From: Mytilus galloprovincialis
Taxonomy: Eukaryota; Mollusca; Bivalvia; Mytilida; Mytilidae
Length of the DNA stretch: 64,000 nucleotides
Assembly (NCBI RefSeq): GCF_965363235.1
Contig: NC_134849.1
Span: 17,386,863 to 17,450,862, forward strand
Direction: 5' to 3'
Numbering within the stretch: the stretch's first letter is position 1; every line of letters starts with the position of its first letter. A program made the position numbers and the translations under genes. Below, one piece after another: positions 34,609 to 47,695 of this stretch. A model generated the notes under the pieces. That model worked only from the letters and a program-made list of their open reading frames with translations. It made no database searches and was not told the origin of the DNA.

Positions 34609-35077
34609 CTGAAACGAAAAAAGATAAGAAAACAGTAATTTAAGCGTGTTATTCCAATAACAAACTCCTTTTCTTTTCTCTCAAAGTAACTTATAATAAT
34701 GTTATTATGGTCTTTCTATGTGTCATCTTAACAGGTTTTTGGAACGACCTGTAGATACACCGCGATCTGAGAAATAAATATTGTTAACAGTAGATAATTA
34801 AATAGAAACGTCATTTCTACTGTCGTTTTATAAGTGAATTAAAACATTCATGACAAAGATGGTTCTTCGTTATAATTGTTAGTACATACTATATGTATTT
34901 TCGTATTACAAGAAGTTCAGTTGTCTTTTCAAAAACGCTTATGATTTTTTTATTCGGAATTATTTTGAGATTACTGATTGATTATTTTATACTTCTTGCA
35001 ATTGGCATTAACACTGGTTATGACGTATATTGATTTCAAGCACTCTTGGTCTAGTGCTTTGTGTCCCGATTTGATAA

Positions 35078-36830
35078 TTGTTTTTTACCTTTCAGCTGTT
35101 ATTTAACTGTCTACGGAAAGTGATTTATTTAGCATTAGCAATCGTATTAAACATGTCATTTTCGCTGAAAGGCCGCAACATAACAAAATGTGAACAACAA
35201 AACTTGAATGTTCCTAAAACAAGAAATAACAAACAAATTGGACACACAGAAACCATCAAAACTAATGAATCCATACTCTTTGCCGGACGCGGAAATGCAG
35301 AATGTGACAGTGTTACTATATATGCCCTTGAATTTTTACTAGATAACATTTTTGTCGCTTTGGGGATTCCGTATATCGTCAGATTATCGGAATTCCAATG
35401 GGGACTAACTGTGCACCACTTATTGCGGACCTGTTTTTGTATTGTTATGAGTTACAATTTATGACAAAAATAAGCAAAGACCCATCGAAACAACATCTGA
35501 TAAACAAATGTAATAATACTTTTAGATATTTGGATGATATTTTGGCTCTCAATAATGACGACTTCAGTATGTATATCAATGAAATTTATCCTGTTGAACT
35601 TACTTTAAATAAAGCTAATACTAACAATGACCACTGCCCTTTTCTCGATCTTGATATCTATATCACTAATGGAAAGCTGAATACTAAAATTTATGATAAA
35701 AGGGATGATTTTTCATTTCCTATCGTTAATTATCCGTTTTTAGATGGTGACGTTCCCTTGTCACCATCTTACGGTGTTTATATATCTCAACTTGTACGAT
35801 TCGCTCGTGTATGTAACAATGTTTTAGATTTTAACGAGAGAAATTTATGTATTACTGAAAAATTATTACACCAGGGTTTTCGATATCACAAACTAGTCAA
35901 AACATTTACTAAATTTTATCATCGGTATAAAGACATCATTCGTAAATATAGCTCAACATGCAGACTTCTAATACGTTCAGGTATTTCACATCCAATTTTT
36001 TATGGAAATATTCTTTATAAAGCACAAAGGTGTCAGTATTCACCTCAGAAACTTACAAAACCTTTGAATAGACTTATTAAGAAGGGATATAATTACGATA
36101 CTGTTGTCAAGTCATTAAAGATTGCATATTTTGGCGTTAATATTGAGTCACTGATAAGGTCTTTGCATCGGAACTAAACACATTTATTCTAAAAACAGTT
36201 GTTGGTATGACACGGGTTATGTTCTTCTCATATATGTTATGATGGTATGATACTTAACCCCTAACGGGAAGGATTGTGCCTGATGTTCATATGATGAAAT
36301 CATAATCTTTCAGTCAGTTTAATTGAAGTCTGGAGCTGGCATGTCAGTTAACTGCTAGTAGTCTGTTGTTATTCATGTATTATTGTCATTTTGTTTATTT
36401 TCTTTGGTTACATCTTCTGACATCAGACTCGGACTTCTCTTGAACTGAATTTTAATGTGCGTATTGTTATGAGTTTACTTTTCTACATTGGTTAGAGGTA
36501 TAGGGGGAGGGTTGAGATCTCACAAACATGTTTAACCCCGCCGCATTTTTGCGCCTGTCCCAAGTCAGGAGCCTCTGGCCTTTGTTAGTCTTGTATTATT
36601 TTAATTTTAGTTTCTTGTGTACAATTTGGAAATTAGTATGGCGTTCATTATCACTGGACTAGTATATATTTGTTTAGGGGCCAGCTGAAGGACGCCTCCG
36701 GGTGCGGGAATTTCTCGCTACATTGAAGACCTGTTGGTGACCCTCTGCTGTTGTTTTTTATTTGGTCGGGTTGTTGTCTCTTTGACACATTCCCCATTTC
36801 CATTCTCAATTTTATTACACATGTTTTTGA
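35078..36830 (+). mobile_element. Reverse-transcriptase element, 5'-truncated and broken, with 3' tail
   Basis: The coding region has two overlapping frames. The first (to about 35464) contains the EFLLDNIFVALG block. The second (35398-36177) starts at MGTNCAPLIADLFLYCYE and continues with the catalytic FRYLDDILAL block, YDKRDDFSFPIVNYP, YGVYISQLVRFAR and a basic C-terminus. These blocks match a reverse-transcriptase family I know from bivalves and fish, most like Penelope-type or other endonuclease-poor elements; the exact clade is not certain. A frame break separates the two parts, so the copy is dead. The 3' tail to about 36830 includes 'ggttgagatctcacaaacatg' and 'cgcctgtcccaagtcaggag', a block shared with family M1. 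Confidence 0.7.
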
Positions 36831-37887
36831 ACCATGAACTCTATTCCCTTATACAGAACAGTAGTATAAAAGCACAACATGTGTAAAAACTGCCCATGAT
36901 TAGTTGCAGATGAGTTGTCCCATCAGATTGACACTAATTAAAATCTTGTTTCGTTATCTACCGTGGAGTTTTCGGTTTCATCAAAATTACGGATTTCGAT
37001 TCTTATAAATCTAATTTCTCTAGAGGCAGTCATAATTTCTTCACTTTAGTTATGTATTTCAGTGAAAAAGCCCTACAAACAACCTGTGAAGCAGATTAAT
37101 TGATATCTTTTAAATTATTGCTTATATTACAAAATTATGAAGTGTTTTACTTATCTTGATTTTATAGTGTCTATCAATATTAGTCACTTAATAATGTTTA
37201 TGAATTGCCATCAAATTAACAAATGCCTTACTCAAAGAAATGTCTGTAACATAAATATAAACGGCAACAGCAAAAAATACTTCAATGGAACCAACTTAAC
37301 AACCAAGATCGCACGATCAAGATATTTGGTACAGGAGTACTCTGTGGAAGATACAAGTATTGTTACCTTCGAATCACATTCATGTTTTGCCTTTGCTGAC
37401 CATATACTAAAGAAACAACCCTGTAAAGTGCTAATATGAGAGTGTTACCATTTTCCCGGTCAAATTTCTCAACGAAAATATCCGTTACTTGAACTGATCC
37501 GGGTAAACACGTCTTAACTAGGTGAGGAGGGTTCGTAAGGTAGCCTCAGCTGTTAGCTACAACCCCACCATCAAAACTTTACTAAGAGAACTTACATGGA
37601 TGAAAATTAAAATCGGCAGTATTGTGAGCAAATACAATAAGTACATGATAAAGATATCTGCAATATTGGAAAAGTACAAACATATCGGTCACTTCCTAAA
37701 TGAACTTTGTTTTGTTAATATAGTTCGAAATTCTGTCAAAAAATATTACAATAACAAGATACTGGTATTTAAAAAAAAACCAATTCAATCATAGCAAAAG
37801 CATTGAAAGCAGAACAAAATTTAGTTAAATATCATCATGATAATATTGCATTCTAATTAAACTTTTACGATATGCTACTAAACTTAC
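36831..37887. other. Intronic stretch with unsupported frames
   Basis: Two plus-strand frames (37137-37439 and 37522-37794) have no recognisable domain, splice context or matching neighbour. I regard them as chance frames. Confidence 0.45.
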
Positions 37888-39874
37888 CTATGGAACGATG
37901 TCTCTTATATTTATCTAAACATTGTTCAAGTCGTGTGTCTGTGAATAGATCTAAAATAAAACTCATTTGATGAGTTCTTAAAACTACATATAAATTACCA
38001 TAACATGCTTCCCATTCCGTATGCTTTCTGTTGTCAATATGTGTTTTGGCAGTCTAGATTTTTTTCACAAGTGTAATCTACTAAATAAGTGTTTTTACCG
38101 GGTTAGTATTAACACGATCAACACAACGGGTGCTATTAGTGGAGCAAGATCTGTTTACCCTTCATGAGCATCTGTAATAACCCATCGTGTTTGATGGAGT
38201 TCATGATGCTTAGTCTTTAGTTTTTAATGTGTTTTTTTTTATATTTTTTTTAGTCTCTAGGTCTTTTCCTTCTCAGTGTCGTTATTTAATATAGTACAGC
38301 TTGATCAAATCACTTATGTTAATAAATAGTATTTGTATATGTATTTGTTCATGCATTGACTTGATTACTGACTCTGACATGGTAAACAGTATGGCAGTAC
38401 TTTGAATTTCTAATCACTTAGATATTTACGTCCTGGAGTTTCATTTGTTTTATTCCGATTGATTACTCTGTGAATTCCTTGATATTAAGGCACTTTTTTA
38501 AAATTTTACACAGAGATAAAAAAATACTGAGACATTATTGCAATTTTTGTAAAATTATTTAACTTTGTCTGGAAACAAGTCTTTATATTCAGTACAGTTA
38601 TATTCTTTACATTAGTCTTTGTTGCATGTCTTTCTATATTTTTATCTTGGAATGACAGATATGAATGTGTTATGAAAATGTTTATGCATGTCCACTTTTA
38701 TTCCCATAAGTATGAAATAGTTCATATTTTACTTTGAATTGGTATTTGCAAGACATAAAGAATATGACAGTTATTATTTTATTTTTCAAATTTGGCTGTT
38801 ATCAGATTCCACCATTGAATATTGTCTTGCATTGAGTTTAACTAGATAGTATACTATTTTAGACATTAAGACGTATGAAGTCGTAGTTCAGATTCCAGTA
38901 TGTGAAGTAAAAGAGTACAGTAAATTTATAGAGGATCACTGCCTATCCTTTGTATTATATACACGGTAAGCTGTGTTCTGTTTTTACATGTTTATTTCCT
39001 AAGGCGTTTTTTTTTGGTGTTTTTTAATTAATGTATGTCTTGTCTATGTTTCTATTGTGTTATTGTTTAGTTTACGATTATCTCCAAATATAATAGTGTA
39101 TCATAATTGATTACTATAAATGATGATCGTTGACACAAGGTGTAATTGTTGTCTGTAGTATTGAATATTGAACAGTTATCGGAAATATACTTTGGTACAG
39201 ATGCTTATGATTTGTAGTAAAACACACTTTATTAATTAAGGTATATTTTGAACTGAAGTTAAAAACTTGTAAAATTTTATTTTTGTTTTTATTGATGTGA
39301 AGATACTTAGAGTCATCGTTCTTTGAACGTATGTATTGTGTCTTATTGTGTGTTTTATATGCTACTACAAGGTGTGTATTTGAGATTGCCTATAATAAAC
39401 CTTTAGAACCCTACTCAGAGTTATCTATGCCCACATTAGTCTACATTGCTTTCCACTTATGATTTGAATGTCCCTTTGGAATATTTTGAACCTCTTTCTT
39501 GGAATTTTTGGATTTTGTTTGTTTCTGTGATATGTTCATTCCTCGTCGAGTTATGATATTGTCGCTTTGATTTCCCCAATTTTAGTTTTCTACTTGTGTT
39601 GACTTTCTATTAGATTACACAGCTTTACCTGCTGTTTAGAACATTTAGTTTAGTTATTATGATTTGTTTATCTAGTTATTTATGTTATGTGTCTAAAGAT
39701 AAATCTTGACTTACTCATTTTTTTCCTTATAAAATAAAACATATGCATTATTGCAACAGAAGAGATAACTCCAACAAATGTCCATGATGTGAATTCTTGC
39801 CAACAATTCTCGCCTATTAAAGGCAAAAGTAAATAAATGTAACAAAATGTGTATTTGCAACTAAGTTTACCCGA

Positions 39875-39929
<55 letters not shown>

Positions 39930-42900
39930 GTCTGTCTGTCAGCCTGCCCGTCTGTCTATCTTTCTTTATCTCTGTCCGTCTGTCTTTTCGTCCGTCAAGA
40001 TGTTCATCCATTCATCTGTCATTCCGTTCTTCATTCCGTCCATCTCTTAATCTATTCACATATCCATCCATCTATCTTTCTGCCAGTGTTGAAAAAAGAA
40101 GATAAACACAAACACGGATTTAAACATAAGCCCTTAAGCGCCCCATATTTTTTTTTTGTAAATCTTCCTTTGCATGTTTGTTAACTTTGCGTTATAACAA
40201 CCATAAACAATGTGTGCGTTATTTCGCGAAGGTTTGCGTTACTTTGCAAAGTTGTGCGTTCAACTGCAATGGTTTGCGTTCTTTCGCATATTTCGTTTAA
40301 CGTTATTTTGCATTATATTGTAAACAAAGAAAGAAAGAAATTTTAAAATAATGTGTGTGACGCTAATAAGTTTCCGTAAAAGCACGAATATGTTTCATGT
40401 CCCTAGTAAAATGCTATATGTTCATATCTTATAAGTCAGATTAAGCATCATTAACTGTGAAACGTTTTCAATGTCTCTAATAAAAACTTGTATGCCGTAT
40501 TTTCATTATGTTAATACTTATTTATTTCCAATATCTTTTGGGCAAACTAACATTTTTGACATGCATTAAAATATATGAAATATACTTACCTAACTTGCTT
40601 TTACCTGAATGTAAATAATTGAAAAATGAATATCGAAAGATATTAACAATACTTAAATACAACACCTACCTATCATACCTATCACATACAAATTAAAAGA
40701 AATCAAAGACAATGCATTTTTTTTAAAAGCTAATGTCTACAAAAAGTTACGTAAACAAAAAATAAAGTGATCGCTGAGTAACCTAAATACCTGTCACCAT
40801 AACACATTGAAGCGTTATCACATGTGAATAAAAACATTTATGGATAAAATTTGACTATTTGAAGTGCAGATGTATCAAATTAGTGACACAGCATTCACGC
40901 AAACAGATATTAAAGTAGGAAGTACATTTTTTGTTTGTCTAATCAATTGTCAACGTCTATGCATACATGTACTCAAAGATTTACAGAAATAAGGATATAT
41001 TTTTGTTTACACTTGTAAATTTAATTTTATGACGGCCCTTTGATAATATTCTAACTGGGTTAGTGAACTGTGATATTCACGTTAAATTTTTTTTCTTCCT
41101 TAGATTTAAATGAGATTAGTATTTGTATAAAACAATGAATTCTAAAAGTTTGTCAATTTTTAAGTTATCAATAGGGCTAAAACGTAACTTTGTCCTTTTA
41201 CATAATAAAACTAGCAAATGTTATTAGTATGCTTGTAATGTAAAATCCAAATGCATTAATTCGTATTTAAAGTCATAAAGAAACGAGTGACCGGTGAAAA
41301 AAAATGTTATTCCAATTCTTGAATCAACAAAAAATCAACAAAAAAGCATGGACATTGAGCACGTGTTTAACATGTACAATCAGATAATAGTTTATTTTAA
41401 GGACATCCGTGCGTATTGTGATCACCGAATTTGTACGAGATGAATCACACTGAGGTAGCTTTGCATACGGAAATAATGTCGGAGGCCTGGAAGGAAGCAA
41501 TTAAAATAAAGTAAACTTTTTCTAAATATGAACAAATTAAAGAATTTTCTTCAGAAAAAAGTATATGTATATGTTTTATAATGAAAACCATCCATTGAGT
41601 TATAAAAAAATTATACGTATTATTTTTTTTTAATTTGAGGTTTCTTATGACTTTAATTTTGTCTCTTTTTCAAAATATAAAATGATTCAATACCTTCTCC
41701 TTTCAAAACCGTAACATTTACACTAGCTGTGCCCAGGTTGGTTCCATGATAACATGTCCATTTTCCGTTAATAGAATCATCAATATGTCCTCGTACGGTC
41801 AACGTTGTAATATTAGTATATGCATCTTGAGTGATACTACAGTTTTTATACAAATGATAACATTCGGAATGAGGTATTGGACTCAGGCAATAAGCTTGTT
41901 CACGATGATACTGGTTAAAAAACTCAACTTTCCAAGTTAAATAATTAACCTTGCACCTAAAGGCAATCATATTATGCTCCGCTGACCAAGTTAGACATAC
42001 TTCAATATTGCAAGGATGGATTTCTGAAAAATATAAAACTCTAACAAACACAGATGTCGATAGATACTGCATGCAAATAGCATATCTAGCTTATCTGTCA
42101 CTGTGGAATAGAGGAGACAGTTAATCACAAACATATCAAATATAAAAATTAACGTTCTTAAGATATTTTAGTTATATACAATGAAGACAATTATTCTCAA
42201 AGTTATTTATATAGAAACGTTCTCAACATTGTTTTAAAGTACGAGTTAGCTACTCTTAGAAGTAAAAAAGACTGAATATGATTTTAATATTATTAACTCT
42301 TCCAGACTTTAAGACACTTTGATAGTGCATAATCTGGTTTTATTGGTATGTTATGAAGTAAAGATGTAGTCATGGCTCAAAGTAAAACTCAAAATATCAT
42401 TATAAGTCTTCATTCGGTTATTTCGATGTTACGGGCATTGGTATTTCAAAGCATATTGCATCTAATCCACCTTCTGATACTGTAATGGCAACTTGTCAAT
42501 CTCTCAAAGAGTTGGGTAATGGATGGATTGTCCACCAACTGTATAACCTCTTAGCGCTACAACATGTCTCTACGCGACTTTCCCTTATGCATTTTTATAT
42601 TTTGTCAAATTTTCCACGAAAAATAGATAGTACTTGACAAAACAAAAAGAACAAATTGTCTTTTACTTCCAGTTTTCCGAAATAATCAAACAATTGTTTT
42701 TCGTATGAGTCCAATGTGGCTTTTGCTTGAGCTTTAGTGCAAATGCACTATTTAATTGAAATTCGATGGTGTTTTAACGATAAGTAAAGGTTTATAATGC
42801 TTGAGAGGAAAAGGATAAAGTATTTAATAATTTTAGAAGGTTTATCGTGTTTTGTGGTAGTTCCGTGATTATATATGGTTAGAAAATAAAAAAGAATCAA

Positions 42901-43370
42901 GCAATGTACAAAAGGGTCAATATTCACATAAAAGCTTAAATTTGCACACTTGAACTGTAGTGTAATTTGGTTTACCTAGCATCTTTCATTAAACGAAATT
43001 GTCAATATTGAGCACACACAATTCAACTTTCATAAAACAAACAGAAGAAATAAGAGTTTTCCATAATTCAAAATGTGATACTACATGCTTTTTAATAACA
43101 TTTCCACATACACTTATATATTTCTTTGTCAATCCATCAAAGTAAGCAAAACATTATATTGTAAAAAAAAAAATTACAAAAACATATAGCATGGTAACAA
43201 ATTGCCAAATTGTACACATCAACAGTAACCACAATTGTTTTCTCAAACAGTACCTTCACCGATTTAACACGATTTGCTGAATGTATATATTACTGACCTG
43301 ACATTTGATATATCATAATTAACAGAATATCCATGACAAAAGCATAACTGTTTTTAATCAATGATATCAT
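37888..43370 (-). CDS. Ig-like single-pass receptor gene, minus strand (5' and middle exons)
   Basis: Exons on the minus strand are 43370-43298, a signal peptide (MISLIKNSYAFVMDILLIMI) with donor TCAG|GTCAG; 42023-41694, an Ig-like domain; 39795-39715, a transmembrane segment (WTFVGVISSVAIMHMFYFI then RKKM) with donor ATGA|GTAAGT; and 37950-37888, a basic 21-residue segment with good splice sites. All are phase 1 at both ends after the first, so they join in any combination. The Ig domain shows FRC (B-strand Cys), TWKVEFF, and LTVRGHIDDSINGKWTCYHG (the D..G.W.C signature), plus extra Cys and N-glycosylation sites. Direct joining gives signal, Ig, membrane and a basic tail. Skipping 39715-39795 and using 34525-34608 gives signal, Ig, stalk and membrane, like the plus-strand gene. 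The terminal exon is unresolved. The acceptor of 39795 is weak. Confidence 0.65.
38100..38230 (+). repeat. Interspersed repeat M2, divergent copy
   Basis: It contains 'tcaacacaacgggtgctatt', 'gagcatctgtaataaccc' and 'gttcatgatgcttagtc', in the order seen in other M2 copies. Confidence 0.55.
39878..39925. repeat. (CT)n microsatellite
   Basis: About 24 uninterrupted CT dinucleotides, followed by degenerate 'ctgtctgtc' tetranucleotide sequence to about 40080. Frames across it encode simple repeats and are not genes. Confidence 0.95.
40124..40378. mobile_element. Short TIR element with GCGTT arrays, copy 2
   Basis: The right end reads 'gacgctaataagtttccgta'. This matches the right terminus of the larger element at 53477-55451 ('ggcgctaatacgcttccgta'), and the left end is a degraded counterpart. 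The interior has several 'tgcgttacttt' and 'tttgcgttctttcgca' units like the array at 54702-54856. It lies in the intron between the Ig exon and the transmembrane exon of the minus-strand receptor gene. Confidence 0.55.
42024..43297. other. Intron of the minus-strand receptor gene
   Basis: No additional exon or repeat that I can support. Confidence 0.45.
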
Positions 43371-43722
43371 GGCCTGTATTCTGAACTGTAAAAAGACGAA
43401 ATAACAATAACAACAACAAAACTGGAACACAAAATGTATCGTCCTTCTGATATAAAAAATTGTACTAGTATTAATAATTATGTGTGGGATGACCTTCTGG
43501 AAAGATAAAGCTTTAATAGTCAATGATGTTGTAGATATTGTTGAACATTGCTTATGAAGGTTGCTTCTGACCAACGTTATTTATTTTTTTAGGGTTAACA
43601 CAAATTACAAAAGGGATTATTTTTTATCAGATTGAAATTTACAGAACTGTACTGCATTAATTTTTTTTTTATGACTCATGTTTAATTGACAATTGACATG
43701 ACATATATGTTTAAGTTTGGTA

Positions 43723-43808
43723 CTAAAGCCTCGGTCACGCCTTAACGGATAGCTCGAATGGATTCCTAAAGCCTCGGTCACACCTTACCGGATAGCACGA
43801 ACGGACGC
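43723..43808 (+). repeat. Two-copy tandem repeat of 43 bp
   Basis: 'ctaaagcctcggtcac' recurs at 43723 and 43766. Each is followed by 'ccttaacggatagc'-like sequence. Confidence 0.8.
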
Positions 43809-44290
43809 CTAACGAATGAAAATGCATTAATGATTTGGGGAAAAAAATAAAACCTTTCTCATATTACGTATCTATATGTTTCGATATGTTGATAGAAACA
43901 CAATTTAAACTCTTTATGTAAATACCGACTTAAAAACAACACAAAATTATAGAACACATCTGCTCTATCATATATGAATATTGCATCGCAATTTGGGACG
44001 GGACGCGAAACAACCTTTTCTCCCCTATGTCGTATCGATTGTGTGATGATTTCTCTGAATTATGTGGAAAAAAACCCACAAAGATGCCTGTAAAATTATC
44101 AAAAAGAAATAACTTACAAATTTATGAATTGTTGGCAAACACTTCAAACACACACTGTTAGAAGATCCGATGTGTAGTAGTGTTTTCAATATGATAATAG
44201 GTATAGAATCGTAATCAATATACTATTGTTAGCTACTAATTTGTTTGTAATGAATATCGACAAGATCACACTGTTTAAAATATGACTGAC

Positions 44291-44371
44291 ATTTGTTTAC
44301 AAAATACAAATCATTTGTTGAACAGATTAATGCATGACTTAATCTGTTTAACAAATGATTTGTAAACAAAT
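44291..44371. repeat. Hairpin, stem of about 33 bp
   Basis: 'atttgtttacaaaatacaaa' followed by 'tcatttgttgaacagattaa' is answered after an 8-bp loop by 'ttaatctgtttaacaaatga' and 'tttgtaaacaaat'. The two arms differ by a few bases and a short indel. Confidence 0.8.
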
Positions 44372-44850
44372 ATATTTTAAACAAAAAAGAACATACCATT
44401 TATTAGTTCTTGTTGTTTCTTAAAAAAATATAGGAGAGTGTATATTGGGTAAGTATATTTATTTATCTTAAGTTTCATATTTGATTTAAAAGTGATGAAC
44501 AAATAGACTTTCAATATAAACTATAAAACAATAAAAATGACTAAATTAATGCTATATATATCTTTAATTTTCAATTATTTCAATGTTGAATTTCGTAAAT
44601 TTTACATATCTTGAATATTGCATGTAAAAGATTTTTCATACAATCTGTTGTGTGACATGAAATTGAGAAAGTAAACGTAACTTCAATTCATGGAGGAGGT
44701 GATCTTTAAGACATGTAAACTTTAGATTGATTTCCAACGGGCAACTTATTACCGTACAGCATCATTACATTTACATACACTTTTTAAAACCTCTGAATAA
44801 TGAAGCACTTCAGTAATATACGTATAAACAAATGTTGTACTGTTATACAA

Positions 44851-45200
44851 CTGTCCCAGTTTCGGGGAAGGGTTGGGATACTGCTAAAATGTTTAACCCC
44901 GCGACATTATTTATGTATGTGCATGTCCTAAGTCAGGACCTGTAATTCAGTGGTTGTCGTTTGTGTATGTGTTACATATTTGATTTTCGTTCATTGTTTT
45001 AATATAAAAAAAGGCCGTTAATTTTCTCGTTTGAATTGTTTTACATTGTCATATCGGGGTGTTTTATAGCTGACTATGGGATATGAGCTTTGCTCATTGT
45101 TGAAGGCCGTACGGTGACCTATAGGTGTTAATGTCTGTGTCATTTTGGTTTCTTGTGGACAGTTGTCTTATTGGCAATCATACCACATCTTATTTTTTAT
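44851..45200 (+). repeat. Interspersed repeat M1, near complete
   Basis: It begins 'ctgtcccagtttcggggaag' and ends with 'ggcaatcataccacatctta'. It carries the internal blocks 'aagtcagga', 'gctgactatg' and 'ggccgtacggtgacctata'. It serves as the reference copy for this window, and a reverse copy lies at 62943-63292. Confidence 0.85.
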
Positions 45201-46147
45201 GTTATGTGGTTATATGCGTATTAAAGTTTTACCAATCATGCCAATGACCAGAAATAAAAGGAAAAAAAGGTAGCCAAAGTAAAAATAAAATCATCAAAGC
45301 ATTTTATTTTAGAATGGTTAATATCTGTCCTAAGTGTTTATGGTTAAACTGTTGTAAAAAGAATACTACTTGTAGCTGCTGAATTTCGAATTAGTACAGG
45401 GTTCTAATTCGTATGCATTTAGTAAGTATTTAAATAAAAATTAAAGCAAGGATGATTCCGAATACTACATATTCAAATGTTATCTTGTAATATTTTGTAT
45501 ATTTTTATTATGATTCCATTTGTTCTAACGTATAGTGACACTCATCATTCAAGAAATGTAAGTTCTTACATTATTTGTAAATTCCACAGTCCTTGAATTT
45601 AATTGATATAGTTTAAAAACATATACTTTTGTAAAACACTTAAAATTAACTGGCCAAACTAATGTATAGCACATGCTTATATAGTTTTGATATATGCATT
45701 TTTTTCATAATGCATGCTTTCTTCGTATCTAATTAATCCAACACTTATTTGATTTTACCACGTAGCATAGTTTCAGGAATGAGTCAACTTTAAAGACAAT
45801 AATAATGAACAAGTACATTAGTGGAACTCATATGTGTTTTGAAATTGTTTTATAGTTATGAATTTCATATGGCATTCTTTTTCTAAAAATAAAACTGCAA
45901 AATGTTTTCCATCTTCTATTTATTAAAATGATAAATACTAGCTAGTTGTACTATCATTTGTTTTTAATGTTATGGATGATCCAGTGAATCATTTTAGATA
46001 ATAAAAAAAGTATTCTAAAAAGTCGTTTCGAAATTAAGGTCATCAATGAAACATACTGGCTTATATTTTGGTTCGCCAGATGGAAGGTCAAATCAAGATT
46101 GAGGCTGAATTCTTTGAAACAACAATATTCAGATGTGTCAATTTAGC

Positions 46148-46745
46148 TTAAGGTGGTATGTGTGTCTTTCGCCATTTTGGATAGTAAAAAAAAAGAGAAT
46201 ATCAGATCAAGATTTTCAATCAAGTAAGCAAAACTTAACGTAGGAATGGAGATATCTAATGTATATTTGTATTTTAAAGAACACATGTATAAGCTTTTAA
46301 CTTATAAATATTAATACTGTTACAAATACAGTTTGTTTTTGCTTGATTTCTAATGTTTTTAAATTGATATCTAAAGGGAATGTAACTCTGAAATAGTGCA
46401 TTTCTTATGGAACCTATATGGAATTTCGCTATTTTATATTTTAGCCGGAAAAACGCACAGTGACTCTATATTATCTTCTAATATGCTCATGGCTATCGTC
46501 TCGTATTTTATTTAACAATTCTATCATTTAGTTTAGCTTCTTATCACATATAATGTACTTTCTTGTATAATTCATAAAAAATGTGTCATTTTGTCACAAC
46601 CTGTAGCCTGAGAAAACACGCGGTGAACTATAATTTTTATTATATTTTTGAACATATATCAATATGTACTACGTTTTGGCAAAGTATGAATAAATTCTAT
46701 CATTTCTAATTTAAACACCCATATATACCATATATACTACCTTAA
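46148..46745 (+). mobile_element. MITE with TTAA target sites (piggyBac-like), third
   Basis: TTAA at 46148-46151 precedes GGTGGTATGTGTG. The right end is the complement of GGTAGTATATATG before TTAA at 46742-46745. The inverted repeat is short and imperfect. The interior is non-coding. Confidence 0.5.
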
Positions 46746-47695
46746 GTAATATGTTTATATCGCGACAATAGCTGTCAGAAAACAAAACTTTCATTTCATA
46801 CTTGTTGATTATCTACTGTTTTAATTGTAATAGTGACAATGAAATAACAATGAAATACGAGGTCTTCAGGTACACAGACCCACTATAAACATATTATAAC
46901 ATACATAGTATGCACTTGATAAAAAGGAATGACATGGGCCAGTGAAGAGCCTATTTTAAGTTATTGTTTAAATGATATATAAAAGTGAAAGATATAAATA
47001 AAGTCAAATATATAGACCTTTTCTTTCTACATGAATAACAATTAATAAAAGAAGAATTGCTTTGGTGAAATCTTTGTTCAATCTAAAAAGATAAAAATAC
47101 ATCTAGTACTTCTTCAGTATCATTCTCATTCACACATTTACCATCAGTTATAATCATTAATAAGTTTTCATTGTTTCCTTACTCGTCTTTTTTTAAATAC
47201 CTGAAAATACGACATGGAGTTTGTCTATATTTAAATGCCATATAGTCACCTACATTGTATAAGCTCTTACAGTTAGTGGTAATAATACTGCATGTCCTCA
47301 TTTTTATTTTTGACAAATCCGTAAAGTAGTTACTGCCTACAATTTACCCGACTAAATAAGACTAGTTCTATTGAAGGGTACACGAGGACAAAATTCATAA
47401 ATAACTCGAGAGACTATGTGTAAGAAATACATAACCTTTTATGTATCGATAATTGGCCATAATTCCAAGTTTAGAAAATTTAGAAATCTGTATAATGAAA
47501 AGTTATTTAACTCAAACCATACAAGAACTCAAAACGTCTTGAAAATACTCTTATCTGATTGAAATATAAGGATATGAAGCAATAATAGAACAATGATATG
47601 CCATACCCTAGTCAAATTATATTCGTTTTATTTTATAGCTATTTTGTCGTAAATTACAACAGTTATACAGAAGAAATTAACGTTGCAAAGAAAAT

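Larger units (their letters stand above)
43371..47695. promoter_or_regulatory. Intergenic region between the divergent receptor genes
   Basis: The 4.3 kb separating the two start codons must hold both promoters. It also holds a 43-bp duplication at 43723-43808, a hairpin at 44291-44371, an M1 copy at 44851-45200 and a TTAA MITE at 46148-46745. I see no clear TATA box or initiator close to either start. Confidence 0.4.

Noticed and set aside
37137-37794. Two plus-strand frames of 100 and 90 codons
   Set aside because: No recognisable domain, no splice sites that link them, and they lie within the intron of the minus-strand receptor gene.
39817-40184. Open frames of 64 and 111 codons on opposite strands
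   Set aside because: They are translations of the CT microsatellite and its degenerate flank; composition is purely repetitive.
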